Notes under the pieces: model-generated | What the model was told of the DNA's origin: nothing | The model's database searches: none | What the model saw: the letters and a program-made list of their open reading frames with translations, nothing else | Shown here: positions 47,288 to 58,545 of the stretch, in pieces | Layout of the letters: every line of letters starts with the position of its first letter | Numbering within the stretch: the first letter of the stretch is position 1 | Program-made: the position numbers and the translations under genes | From: Rhyacophila brunnea | Lineage: Eukaryota; Arthropoda; Insecta; Trichoptera; Rhyacophilidae | Direction of reading: 5' to 3' | Length of the DNA stretch: 64,000 bases | Assembly: GCA_022495005.1 (NCBI GenBank) | Contig: JAGYXB010000796.1 | Coordinates: 186,001 to 250,000, forward strand

Positions 47288-47705
47288 TCAAAAGCCTGCT
47301 TCACCATGCGGCGTATTGAATATAGCCTATTGGTATTCTATTTATTATCTGTTCTGTGGTTGTCACTGTGTGTTTTTCCTCCCTTTTTTCGAGACGTCGA
47401 GACGTTTTTGGCTCGCTGAAGAGAGAAAGCGACTACAATAAGTCCGAAACTTGGAGGAATGCAGGGTGGAAAAACATACGACGACAACTCAAAAATCTAT
47501 AATAATAACAAATAACCGTGAAAGTCTCAAGCATTATATGTATTACAGATTAGAACTGTTCATAGTTTGATTATTTCCAATGCGTAGATGTTTTCTCAAA
47601 CAATTTTAAAATATTCCTAAAAGTGCGAAAGACAGTAGAAAACCTCACTAAAATATTTTCTAAGTAGGTACTTATCATCAATTCAGTGATACTGCAAACA
47701 CTGGA
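47288..47705. other. Unassigned sequence
   Basis: An 80-codon plus frame (47199-47441) overlaps the minus candidate exon and is not recognised. Confidence 0.35.
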
Positions 47706-48489
47706 CTAGGCATATTTCAACTGAGGCACGGTTTAACACGATCGTGACGTAATAAACGAAAACATAATTTGTCATACAAATTCAACATGCGTCCATTTAA
47801 TGTTATGTTTATTGTTATATTAGTAATAATAATAGTATATTCTGGACCCTGAAGGCAAGAGAACGGAAGGCAATTGATGCCTTTGAGATGTGGTGTTGGC
47901 GCCGAATGCTTCGCATTTCTTGGACGGAGCACAGGACGAACCAGTCAATCATCCAGAGACTGAAGATAAAGGAACGGCTCTCGACGATATTTCTGAGAAG
48001 AATTCTGCAGTTTTTTGGACATATTGTCAGGCGCGGACCGGACAACCTGGAGAGACTGGTAGTTTTGGTTAGCCTCCAGGGAAGGCGAAGCAGAGGAAGA
48101 GCGTCCACGCGATGGAGCGACCAAGTGAAAGAGCTGACTGGGGGCACCATCCATTCTGCCCTGAGAGAAGCGGACGATTGAGAAGGATGGAAAGTCTTGG
48201 TCGCTCAAAGGATGGCGAAATTTAAATGTGTTCACGATCCTCAGCCATGAGTGCACGACCAAGAAGAAGAAAAATAGTATATTCATTGACATGTTTTCTT
48301 TTTCAAGTACATACGTAAAGTTTTTTAGTCATCTTTGCACGATTTAAGAATTAATTACTCCGACGCCATCACAAAACAAATTGATGTGCTCACAGGTCGA
48401 CTATTGCTCTCCAACTGCCAACACATGCAAAATTACGTCCCACCTATTGCTGAAAATTATTTGCCGTTAAACTGAAGTATGCTTTTAAG
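47706..48489 (-). mobile_element. Family B TTAA-type MITE, copy 4, with LINE insert
   Basis: Left end 'catatttcaactgaggcacgg', right end 'aaactgaagtatgcttttaa'. The right TTAA survives (48486-48489); the left is mutated. Interrupted at 47843-48272 by a LINE fragment; without it the family sequence 'aataatagtatattcattgacatg' is continuous. Confidence 0.75.
47843..48272 (+). pseudogene. 5'-truncated non-LTR retrotransposon insert
   Basis: Inserted in family B with the exact 12-bp duplication AATAGTATATTC (47831-47842 and 48273-48284). The frame from 47843 reads WTLKARERKAIDAFEMWCWR, then RMLRISWTEHRTNQSI, RILQFFGHIVRRGPDNLE and STRWSDQVKELT. This is the C-terminal region of a common insect endonuclease/reverse transcriptase. 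An in-frame TGA at 48179-48181 sits where CGA is likely ancestral; the frame then runs on (EGWKVLVAQRM, HDPQP) to another stop. The tail is AAGAAGAAGAAAA. Minus-strand frames here are shadows. Confidence 0.85.
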
Positions 48490-49800
48490 CATTGGCTGGT
48501 AGGACTATAGTAGAAAATAACAAGCTAAACGACAATGGAGGCGTGCGAAATGTTATTGAGAGTGTCTTCTCTTCTGCTTCGTACACCGTGGGATCCTCCA
48601 AAGTTCTCATCAGCTTATTCAGTCAAAGTCAATTATGACAAGTCAATTATCACATAAAATAAAATACAAAGAATTACTGGTTAAATGTCGAGGTTCCACC
48701 TCCGCTCACCGTCACAAGAAAATATATTTTTTTAATTGTCTTTAAGGTTGAAGTGCCTACATAAGTAATACTCTGAAGATGTTCAAGGGTCGCGATTTTG
48801 ACGGAATATATACCTACATTTAAAAAATCGGTGTGTACTTATGTACGCGTGTTAGAAGTTATACTTCTTTGGAGTAACAAAACAAAAAATAACAAAACAA
48901 AATATTATCGCAGAATGTACCTACTTTGGAAGAAAAAAATCTCAAAACCCGTGTTTGAAAAATTTTGTAAACCGCTATTTCAGATGACTGTACAACTATT
49001 TTCGTTAACAATAATAATTTATTACAAATCAAAGGTAAAACATAGCCTATTTATTGGTTCTCGGGAAATACCCAACTCTACGTATGGCGTATTATACTAT
49101 ACGGTCTCAAATTTTACTAAATTCGATATGAACATCATAGCTGATTTTGGCAAGATTCTTGAATTCAAGAATGAAAATCTAACCTAACAAATAATCCAGT
49201 ATATCGACTATTTTCAAAATTTGTTTTCTGCTGGCTTCCTGTAAAATGACCTTTATTTCAGTACAATACGACCCAAAGAGGTTGGACGGTCTTTAATATA
49301 CATTATACGGCCATACATTTCCCATACAACATTTCATGGCAAACTGCATATTATGTACAAGTTTCCGGACACAATTTAACCTGGATCCACTAATCTCAGA
49401 AAGAAAATACGAACGTAGCCGTTTTCAGTTTTCGATATTCTATTGTTCCTTTATACGGTAATTTGTCTCTAAAAAAAAACTCATGCAGACAGACAACGGC
49501 TACTGACACTAACTCTATCTCAAATTGAAATCATCAGCCATTATGAGCACGCAATGTTGACATAAGTCACAATTACTGTGAAATAATAAGTTTGTATCAG
49601 TACTTTTATATGCAACCAGGAAAAAAGCTGAATCATCATAATTCATAACGTACAGTATTTTATGACGTGATTTTATTATTACTCGAAAACTATCTAATAG
49701 TCCACCTCGTTAGCGATGTGATAGTTCAATTTGCGATACAGACATTATTTTTTTGAAAAGACATCGATGGTGTTTCGCAGCAATTTGAAAACAGTATTTC
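48490..49800. other. Unassigned sequence
   Basis: A 129-codon plus frame (48798-49187) is the longest unassigned frame in the window, but it is lysine, asparagine and isoleucine rich as expected of AT-rich DNA and has no recognisable domain. I leave it uncalled. Confidence 0.35.
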
Positions 49801-50038
49801 TTGTTGTTTTAATTTAATAAAACGCATTTTTTTAGTACTTATTCCACTTTTAATCAATAGATTAGGACCGGTTTCGTCCGCCGCAGAGGGACATTTTCAA
49901 CATAGATTTCAACATAGGGATATTTTGATTTTGAGTTGAAAATGTCCCTCTGAGGTGGACGAAACCGGTCCTAATCTATTAATTAAAAGTGGAATAAGTA
50001 CTACAAAAAAAATGCGTTTTATTAAATTAAAATAACAA
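49801..50038. repeat. 238-bp palindrome (family K foldback)
   Basis: Two arms of about 100 bp are nearly perfect inverses: TTGTTGTTTTAATTTAATAA at the left and its inverse at the right, then 'agtacttattccactttta', 'atagattaggaccggtttcg' and 'cagagggacattttcaac'. The 33-bp spacer is 49902-49934. No target duplication or coding capacity. A transcript would form a long hairpin. Confidence 0.85.
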
Positions 50039-50880
50039 TACAATGCAGTTCCACCATGAATTGACAGTTAACAAAATAAAAGGGAAAAAAAACAGAATTT
50101 CTATTTACTCACTTAATATGTAATTAGGGGACGTCCACATATGTATAAATGGGGATCTACGATATACGTAAATAATATATTTTTAGATTACTTATATCAG
50201 ACCCAGACGTCATATATGGATGCCTGCCTGCAATCAGCCTGGATCTAAACTAGGTATTCTAAACCCTTCAACAAAGGCGCCTCAAAAATTCCTCTCGGTC
50301 CTGTGAATTATGTTGCTTTGTAATTCCGGAAAAATTACGTCGGTAATCATATTTTCGTCGACCACGCGGTATCTAAGTATAAATTTCAGAAAATAGGTTC
50401 TTCCACATCAGCGTATTTTGATAAAAAGTTTGCAAATTAAAACACTAACTCCTTTAAAAAATGTTTGACAATTTGTTTTTTAAAAAGACAGGTAGCGTCA
50501 TATTTAATTTTTGGGCTGAGTTTTTATTCTGAATAAAAATGGTTTCAATTAATATACCGTCAAAATAAGAAACTAAAATAATAAAACTCGAACTACTATT
50601 TTATAGTATACGAGCATGATAGGGGTGAGAATGCTAATATTTATCAGTATGTACCCGCTGGCTATGTCAGTACTTTGTATTAGACTTTGGTGCTAAATTT
50701 CACCCTTAACCCACCCTATCCCAGTATACAATATCGTAAGGGTAAGTATATTAGGTATTATATTTTCACTAGGTGCTTAATAATTTGTATTATCGATAAA
50801 TTATTATAATGCTGTCAAGCCTTTGATGTATTATTGATCTAACTATTATCAACAGTTTCATTAGGTATCAACCCGAATTA
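50039..50880. other. Unassigned AT-rich sequence
   Basis: No feature recognised. Confidence 0.4.
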
Positions 50881-51173
50881 TTAAGATGATACATCAGTGA
50901 AACGACAAATAATTTTCAACTATAGGCGCGACGAAATTTTGGACTCTCTGGCAGTCTGAGAGCGAACTCGAGGTGTGAATACGTCAATTTGTTTCGTGAT
51001 GCCGACGGGGGTATTAATTCTTAAATCGTGTAAAGATGACTAAAAACGTTAATCGTTTATTTTAAAAAAAAAACATGTCAATGGATATATTATTATTGTT
51101 ACTAATAGAACAATAAACAGAAAATTAAATGGACGCATATTGGATTTATATGACAAATTATATTTCGGTCGGC
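50881..51173 (+). mobile_element. Family B TTAA-type MITE, copy 5, truncated
   Basis: Begins TTAAGATGATACATCAGTG and follows the family to 'aattatatttcggtcggc', where homology stops. The missing right end coincides with the start of sequence leading into a LINE 3' end. Confidence 0.75.
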
Positions 51174-51199
51174 CTAGCGGGCCCTATTTCTACCTTGAT

Positions 51200-51740
51200 A
51201 CGTTATAACATATATTATCTAGTATAAGTATATTTTTTTAATAATTCAATTAAATCTATTTATTTAACATATTGTGGACATTACTAATTATTTAAGACGT
51301 TCACAACATGGCATTTAGAAACAAATAAATATAAGTACAACAGTATTACATAAAAAAAGAGATAGATCAGTATAGAGATAGATAGTAAGTTATTAAACAG
51401 TAAAAATGTGTACATACAACAAATATTAATTATATAGGTAAAAGGAAATACACCGGATGCGTTAAGCAGACCCTATTTTAAGAATTTATAAAACAACGTC
51501 CACCTATACTCATCCTCGCGTAGGTGGAATATATCAACACCCGAAGCAATTTCGTTGAACATAGTTATCGCCCTCCCAATTGGCGTAACCAGTGGCAGGT
51601 TGGTTCTGCACCTTGGGAGAATAAACAACTGATGTTCTCTATTTCTAAGATAGTTATCAGAGACACACAGGACAAAGTTCTCATTTATACCTCGTATAAG
51701 TCGAAAAAAATACGTAGCTAAATAAAGATTTCTTCTAAAT
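51200..51740 (-). pseudogene. Jockey-like LINE 3' end (family N), copy 2
   Basis: Minus-strand frame over about 51480-51690 reads DNYLRNREHQLFILPRCRTN, then LPLVTPIGRAITMFNEI, VDIFHLREDEYRW and a stop, open throughout. It differs from copy 1 (23100-23620) by scattered substitutions, several conservative. The untranslated region to the left is shared. The breakpoint at the right is near 51740. A plus frame at 51524 is a shadow. Confidence 0.7.
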
Positions 51741-52021
51741 TGCAGACTGCAGTATGTAAGTATGTCTAATAATTACTACAACAAGTACAAGCTATGAGGT
51801 TCAATGACAGAAGTGTATTCAGTAATATAGTGAAAATAATCTCACAAACACAAAAGCTTTCAAAAAATCACATATATAATATAGTGTGACCCGGATGAAA
51901 GGTCAGCGCCTAACACATTAGAATATGCTGACCGTCTCGGGCACCACTGGCTGACAAGACATTGTCTTGCTTTTGATCTGTGTCACAATATGTCCTGCAT
52001 ATTAACATTAGGTTTTATACC
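51741..52021. other. Unassigned sequence
   Basis: No feature recognised. Confidence 0.4.
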
Positions 52022-52500
52022 AAACTATTGGAGATTTCGGAGCCGCCTACAGTGGAAAGGATGGCGAGGTGAAGGATGTGGTACCCGACGAGAAGCTACC
52101 ACCCGGGGACACGCGCTCGCAGGACTTCGCAGTAGAGAACGACGAATCGGATACGAACAATGACATTATTAATGAACAACGCACTCAGTACAGTAGCTAG
52201 CAAGTAAATTCGCCTTTATTGTAACGGCGTTAGAACAGTGTTTCTAGTAGCAATGTTCGTTTGAGCGAACCTCTTCGAACCGAACCATTCGGCAGACCCG
52301 ACAAAAAGTTTCGGGAATTTATAGCAATATCACCTTTATTGTAATGGCGTTAGAACAGATTATGCCATTCGGCAGACCCGACAAAAAAAGTGAGTGTCAT
52401 TTTTTTTCCAGATGCTTCGTCCATATTAATGTCATTGGATACGAACCAAAAACAGTATGAAGAAGTGGGGATACTCCGGTGATCCTTCAAACTATGAATG
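52022..52500 (+). pseudogene. Family R fragment, copy 2, with family I insert
   Basis: Matches the inverse of 4296-4522 on both sides of an insertion. Left of it are 'gtggaaaggatggcga', 'cccgacgagaagct' and 'aggacttcgcag'; right of it are 'aaccaaaaacagtatgaaga' and 'ggatactccggtgatccttc'. The family I element sits at 52158-52437. Retroelement 3' end by appearance, family unknown. Confidence 0.5.
52158..52437 (-). mobile_element. Family I hAT-type MITE, copy 3, internally deleted
   Basis: 280 bp with termini CAATGACATTATTAATG and ATTAATGTCATTG, opposite in orientation to copies 1 and 2. GATACGAA is duplicated perfectly on both sides (52150-52157 and 52438-52445). It lacks about 85 bp present in the other copies, next to 'aagtaaattcg'. 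Both internal tandem units are retained. Minus-strand frames across it are not genes. Confidence 0.9.
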
Positions 52501-52754
52501 AAATGCATCGTCATTGATATGTTTGAAGCCAATGACGCGTCCATCACGGTGGCCAAAACATTGTTGGGAAGAGTATTGGCGCATCGCACGGATATAACAT
52601 ACTGAACACCAACATTTATAACATATCCTACATATGTACATAATATGTCATGTTCCCTTGGCCAAATCCTCACGTGTTTTTCTAAACAAGCACATTACAA
52701 TACCACACTCGTAAGCTTCTGGACATCTGTTTTACTAAGGGTATGAATACATCG

Positions 52755-53162
52755 CCTGAACAAAAACGAACCATGATTGCGAGTGAGAAAGCATTTGCCA
52801 TGCTTATATTGCCACAATATGCGTTAGAGTAAGATAGAATTTCTACGGCTGAATTAAATATTTTTTGTACACGTCGCCGGTAAATATTGATTTGAATGAC
52901 TACAGTCATCCAAAAACTGTGAACACCTGTTGCTGAAATTTATTGTTTTTGTGTTAAGTATAAAGTTAGTGGTAATTATTTTTGGTTAATTTAGTACAAA
53001 TATGTTGTGTTTAAATTTGGTAGCCGTACTGAGAAGCAACATAACGGTATAACGTTTCATAGTTAAGTTAATAATAATAAAATTGAGGTTCTATCTACCG
53101 TGCGGTATACGCAAGATATACGGCTTCATTTTACCGAAAAATACCCACTCTCTTTTTATTAT
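52755..53162. repeat. Family Q repeat, copy 2
   Basis: Collinear with 35816-36195. The minus-strand frame beginning at 52909 reads MTVVIQINIYRRRVQKIFNS and remains open for 75 codons, through and beyond the shared block. The common start and frame could reflect a former coding sequence or simply sequence identity. Class unknown. Confidence 0.55.
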
Positions 53163-54387
53163 TACTCTGAATGTCTGAATCTGAGTATGAATATGTTTTC
53201 CATGCATATTATGTATGTATGTAATTACGGAGATAACACAATATTAGTTTTAAGGAAATTTTCTGTGAGGTAATTTTGAAGGCAGCCAAATGTAGTCTTT
53301 CCCAGATGTATCTGAAAACGGGTGTCATAGAATACCTATTTATTTATAATTCTATAGGTAAACAAAAAAAAAACAGCAAATCATTAAAACATTTACAGAA
53401 TAGTCTTGTTACGCAATACGAAACTTTAAAAAATATAAAATCGATTCATAATAAATGGTTTTCATTCAACTGTTGATTGGTTGTGCAATGTAACGATTAT
53501 TGATTTAAAAAAATATCATTTCCTTTTGATTACATTAAAATTATGTAGTTTTTCATTGCGTAATATAGACAAGTAAAGATTTCCATCGAACGAAGGCTAA
53601 ATTATTTGCACCGCGGCTGGGTACAACTAACGGGTTGTTTTCGCAATTGACATATTATTAACAATCATCCCTCGTAAAAATCCGTTAAGGGGGTTGATAT
53701 ATATTTTTTAGCGTCTTCGTAAAAGCATGATTAACGATCTGATCCTTATTCTACTCATCTTTTTTTAAATACTGAATATAAACAAACTATAGTTACAATG
53801 CTTGAAAGTGGAATAATATGGTATATCTCAGTTAACGTATCTGTTAGAATTAATTCGCTTTACTCATTAACGAATCGAATTTAAATGATAAAAAGCACTC
53901 ACTTGTACAGTGAAAGACGTGAGTTCAAATCACACTCGGTTCAACTTTTCTGCTAGGATGTTTCCTAATATATATTTGCATATTATATTTCGTCTCTGTT
54001 CTGGCAGAACACACTAACTGGAGAATACTAGTTTTGAGTAATTTGACTTTGAATTGTTAAAATGTTTGAAATGGTCTATCATGTGAGTTTGATGACTTCA
54101 AAATAAAGACTGTTTATTTATTAAGAAGGTTTCCAGACGGTAAAGTTTGAAATAAGGAACATTTTGGTATAACTAACTAAATATGTCATTTTTTCGAATT
54201 AGTGTCTTCTGCCAGAACAGTGACGATTTATTTATGAAGATATTATTGGTCGGTCAAAATTTTATTGTTTTGGGATGGGATAATACTTGAGAACATTAAA
54301 CGAGCTATGTATTTCTTGCATTTTACGGCCTGGCAGTCATTAAGTCATAAACCAAAACTGCCGCCAAACCCGTGGTATGGTATATAG
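53163..54387. other. Unassigned AT-rich sequence
   Basis: 'gtgagttcaaatcacac' at 53930 looks like a lone B box. A 66-codon frame at 53276 is not recognised. Confidence 0.35.
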
Positions 54388-54656
54388 CAGGGTTGGCAAA
54401 CCTTTTTGCATACGCGTGCCAACTTTTCCCAAAAAATATTTTTCGACTGTGACGTGTCTAAGAGTCGGCTCGTTTTTTAAGGAAAATAATTTCGCCGCGG
54501 GCCGCAGGTTGAACAATTTTCTCAAATGTCGTCATTATTTTTTTATATCTAGGTAAGTATAATATTCATTTGTAAAACTTTACTGGTTTTTTTTTATTGG
54601 TTTTCGTTCGCGTGCCGTGCAAATCTATCTCGCATGCCATAGGTTCGCCACCCCTG
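54388..54656. mobile_element. hAT-type MITE
   Basis: 269 bp from CAGGGTTGGCAAACCTTTTT to TTCGCCACCCCTG, with 'gcgtgcca'/'gcatgcca' words near both ends in inverse orientation. Flanks GTATATAG (54380-54387) and GTATATGG (54657-54664) match at 7 of 8. Non-coding. Confidence 0.85.
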
Positions 54657-55957
54657 GTATATGGCGACTAGCTTTCTGTCTTTTTCAATCTTTTCAATCT
54701 GTTCTGTGAACATACATTTGTGAATTTGTCAGGCGTCGGATTCAAACTCCATCCTGCGACTCACGACTTCAGAAGCGGACATTCTGCAACTCGTCCAAGG
54801 CTTAGTGGTTGATACACGTAAGAATGAATGTCATCATATTATTGTAATGATGCAATGTAGGTACGTTCTCTAGTAATGTATGTATATTTTTAACACACAT
54901 ATAAGACAGGCAATTGTTCTTTATCTTCGACTTTTATATTAATGACAGAATAGAAAGATAGATCAATAACTGCTGTAATCCGAATGTTAAACGCAGAGCA
55001 GCAGTAGGCCGTACTGTGTGATATTATCTGTGATGTCCAATTTATAATCTAATATTGCTAGCTTAGTCAATGAGCAGATCAAGGTCATATAGTGGGATTA
55101 AGAATGAGATTGCTGCTGTTCGTAGGTACTTAATCTTTATACGCGTAAGCATCAATTTGTGTAATATAAATAGGTATTACAAAACTAAATAAGTCATCCA
55201 ATTAATAATTCAACCATGACACAATCCAAAAACTTAATGACAAATCGACAGGGATGATAAATCTAAAGCTGTAAACATTAAAAATAGTTATGGCAATCGA
55301 TGCCGTTGACAAAAATATGTCAGACATGTAATTCAACAGTTAATTGGAAGAAGAAAAATAAATTATCTAAAAAATAATTATTAAAACTTTATGTCATAAA
55401 CTGCAATTTTTTTTAATTAAATGAGTCAAAACTATATTAATCATTTTCACGAGAATCAAGAACAAAGACTGGAGAATAATTTATTGACAACAAAGGATGT
55501 AGGTACCTACTAAGTTTGATCATCGTTTAATAAATATCCATAATATAGTTAGAGCATCAAACCAGTTTAAACCGAAACCAGTTAACTGAATAATCGCACA
55601 ATTCTATAATAACCGAAACCTGGGAAATCTTACGCGGTTACCCGATCGAATTTTATTCTTAGTAAGTATATTCGAACAAAAATATAATACTTATATTAAA
55701 ATCCTTGGAAGAAAGTTGGACTGTGGTACTATAGTACTATACCATTAAATAAACAGATAATCCTTATTGTCAGCTAGAGAAAGAATAAAACCTTTTTGAA
55801 ATGAAAATGGAATTTTCCCAAATCCGAAATACTTATCTAGGCAACTGGAAAAGTAAAAATATTTAAACAAGTAACATATTTCTATGGCGGCTAAACCGGT
55901 CGACCGGTTAGTTATTCGCAAAAAACGCTAACCGGGTAGTATTTTCCCAGCTAATTA
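54657..55957. other. Unassigned AT-rich sequence
   Basis: 54715-54790 resembles the inverse of a tRNA-derived head (B box inverse 'ggattcaaactcc') and may be a SINE scrap. Otherwise nothing recognised. Confidence 0.35.
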
Positions 55958-56330
55958 TTAAGGCTATAATTCAGCTGGGGCACGGTCTAAAACGATTGTG
56001 ACTACGCGACGCGAACATTGAGCAATTGACGCGTACAGAACAAGACATAATTTGTCACAAAAAGTCAACACGCGTCCATTTAATGTTATGTTTATTGTTA
56101 TATTACTAATAATAATAATATATTCATTGACATGTTTTCTTTTTCAAGTAAATGGGTAACGTTTTTTAGTCATCTTTACACGATTTAAGAATTAATTCCC
56201 CCGTCACCATCACAAAACAAATTAACGTGATCACAGCTCGACTTTCGCTCTCCGATTGCCAGCCAGTTCGAAATTTCGTCGCACCTATAGTTGAAAATTA
56301 TTTTCCGTTTCACTGGAGTACCGTCTTATT
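55958..56330 (-). mobile_element. Family B TTAA-type MITE, copy 6
   Basis: Left TTAA at 55958-55961 followed by GGCTATAATTCAGCTGGGGC; the right end 'cactggagtaccgtcttatt' has lost its TTAA. More diverged than the 44796 copy, especially in the first 100 bp. Confidence 0.75.
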
Positions 56331-56657
56331 GTAATGTTACATTTATTTTATTGTACAAAGGGCCAGTATGCTGATTTGCAAGCAAGTCTAAAGTACCTAA
56401 TAAATTTAGGATTTTTTACGAAAAAACTTAACATGTTCTCTTTGCTTGCTATCGGGAAACCTTGGATTTATGGATTATGGTAAGATGCCTCTTTATGACT
56501 TTTAAATCACTTATAAGTAAATATAATTTTGAGAATATTTATTCTCACTACAAGCCCAATTTTAATAAAGATTAACCGTTAAACAATTTTTATATTATAT
56601 ACGATTAAATATATGAACTTAATACCTATTAAATATAATATAAAGATAAGTACTAAG
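56331..56657. other. Unassigned AT-rich sequence
   Basis: No feature recognised. Confidence 0.4.
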
Positions 56658-57057
56658 TTACAAGATAAAAAGAACTTTTTATATACTTACAACGTTTTTA
56701 AATTTTCTATAAATATAAACTTGACTTGACTAGCTTAAACGATCAAAAAAAATTGTACTTGACATGTCATATCGATTTCCATAGTAACGCACGTATATAT
56801 TAATAATTTATTTGCTAGGACCCCAGAGCCCTAGCAACCAATAATGGTGTCGAAATAACTTTTCATACAAAACAGAATTAACTGAAAATGATTTCAATTT
56901 TACTTAAAGATGGCTAAAAGTAATAAAAAAATGCATTGGAATCGTGTTCTGATATATTCTAAAAGTTTAAAATGTCTAGCTAGTCGGGAAGTTAGTTAAA
57001 AATCGATTGAAAGATTTGTACCGGACAAATAAGAATACGAGCTAAGAAAAACGTTGT
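56658..57057 (-). repeat. Family E repeat, copy 4
   Basis: Complete from GTTACAAGATAAAAAGAAC to GCTAAGAAAAACGTTGT. Same orientation as the next copy, 281 bp away. Confidence 0.75.
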
Positions 57058-57338
57058 AAAATACACAAGTCAATAATATAATATTACAGTGGTTACTGGC
57101 AATGTTAAATTAAAAAAAAAAATATCATATCGGTAAATAATTGTTGAGAGTCCATGTTTATTACGAGATAAATTAGTGATCTTGGCGCAATGAACCGTCG
57201 CGTAATTCGATGTTTGAAACAAATATGAAACAATAACATTTTTAAAAAGCGGCATATTATCTTCATTGTTGTCAATAACATTATTTATATTTTATAACAT
57301 CAGCTGACTTTTATTAATGGTATTATAAATATAAATAA

Positions 57339-57767
57339 TTACAAGATAAAAAGAATTTTTTATATACAACGTTTTTAAATTTTCTGTTGAATCATATAAA
57401 CTTGACAGGACTAGCTTAAACGATCAAAAAAAATTGGTACTAGAAATACTGAATAATGAAATGTCATTTCATATTGATTTCCATAGTAACGCACGTATAT
57501 ATTATTTAATAATTTAGTTGCTAGCCCCTAGCAACCAATAATGGTATCGAAATAACTTTTCATAGAAAACAGAATTAACTAAAATGAATTCAATTCTACT
57601 TAAAGATGGCTAAAAGTCTTAAAAAATGCATTGCCATCGTGTTCTGATATATTCTAAAAGTTTCAAATGTCTAGCTAGTCGGGAAATTAGTTAAAAATCA
57701 ATTGCAAGATTTGTACCGGACAAACAACCACCGGACAAATAAAAATACGACCTAACAAAAACGTTGT
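57339..57767 (-). repeat. Family E repeat, copy 5
   Basis: Complete from ATTACAAGATAAAAAGAA to CCTAACAAAAACGTTGT. Retains the doubled 'accggacaaa' motif. The adjacent copy at 56658 has lost one of the two motif units. Confidence 0.75.
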
Positions 57768-57958
57768 AATAATAATAATAAAATTGGTGCAAATCGTCAA
57801 CACACGTCATTTAGTAGAAATACGTGTAACTTAATGCACTGATACACACAGAGATGGCTCAACATTGTTGATTATGAAAAAAAATACAACGACGAAGCAC
57901 GCTTATCGCTTTCGACTGAAATAAGTACATATTATAATATCAAACGGACGACACGATA

Positions 57959-58018
57959 ATGGCGGACATTTGTAATATAGTATTTTTCGTACAAGAGTTA
58001 AAAAATACCATGTGCCAG
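57959..58018 (+). CDS. Candidate first coding exon, unidentified
   Basis: An ATG in good context (gataATGGCGG) opens 20 codons, MADICNIVFFVQELKNTMCQ, that end in CAG immediately before GTAAGC, a strong splice donor, in phase 0. The open frame continues to 58228 without a stop if unspliced. The peptide has no recognised motif, and no acceptor or second exon could be assigned in the remaining 6 kb. The sequence upstream (57780-57958) shows no recognised repeat. Chance is possible. Confidence 0.3.
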
Positions 58019-58339
58019 GTAAGCATACAGAAAAATGGTTTGGGGGGGTCCATTTTGAAAAACATCCAACATATTTTTTTTTTAATTATTTTTAAAGTGG
58101 AGGGGGCGGAGAAAATAAAATCTAGCAGTTGTCACTGCATAATAGCTTATCGTCGCATCAACAGCGGAAAACCGTACTTATCCAGATACATTACACATGC
58201 CCAGACACCGCACTTCTTCAAGCGATAAACACCTGGCCAGCAGGTATAAGTAAGGGTTCTCACCTATGAGTTATTACGAGCTGTCGCATACGCGTGAGTT
58301 AACGGTCAAAATTATGAGGTAAAATTATAGTTGTCCATT

Positions 58340-58545
58340 TGAGTCGTCTGCGCTGTTTTGGATTTTGGTAGCCACAGATAGTTGCATCAATTTTCAAGTG
58401 CGACAAGTCTTTCAGTGGACACAGATCTTGCGTGTCATAGAATGCCGAGTGGGTCCAACCTATTCAAAGGCTGTCTACAGCCAAATCATCTGGGTCACGA
58501 TCCTCAGTCATGAGATCGTGACGAATAATAAGAAGAAGTGAAGTA
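58340..58545 (+). pseudogene. LINE 3' tail
   Basis: Ends 'cacgatcctcagtcatgag' then 'cgtgacgaataataagaagaag', matching the end of the LINE insert at 48230-48272. The upstream part has no readable frame. Confidence 0.45.

Noticed and set aside
48798..49187. 129-codon open frame as a gene
   Set aside because: Composition is what AT-rich noncoding DNA gives (Lys, Asn, Ile, Tyr), with no domain, no start context and no splice sites of note.
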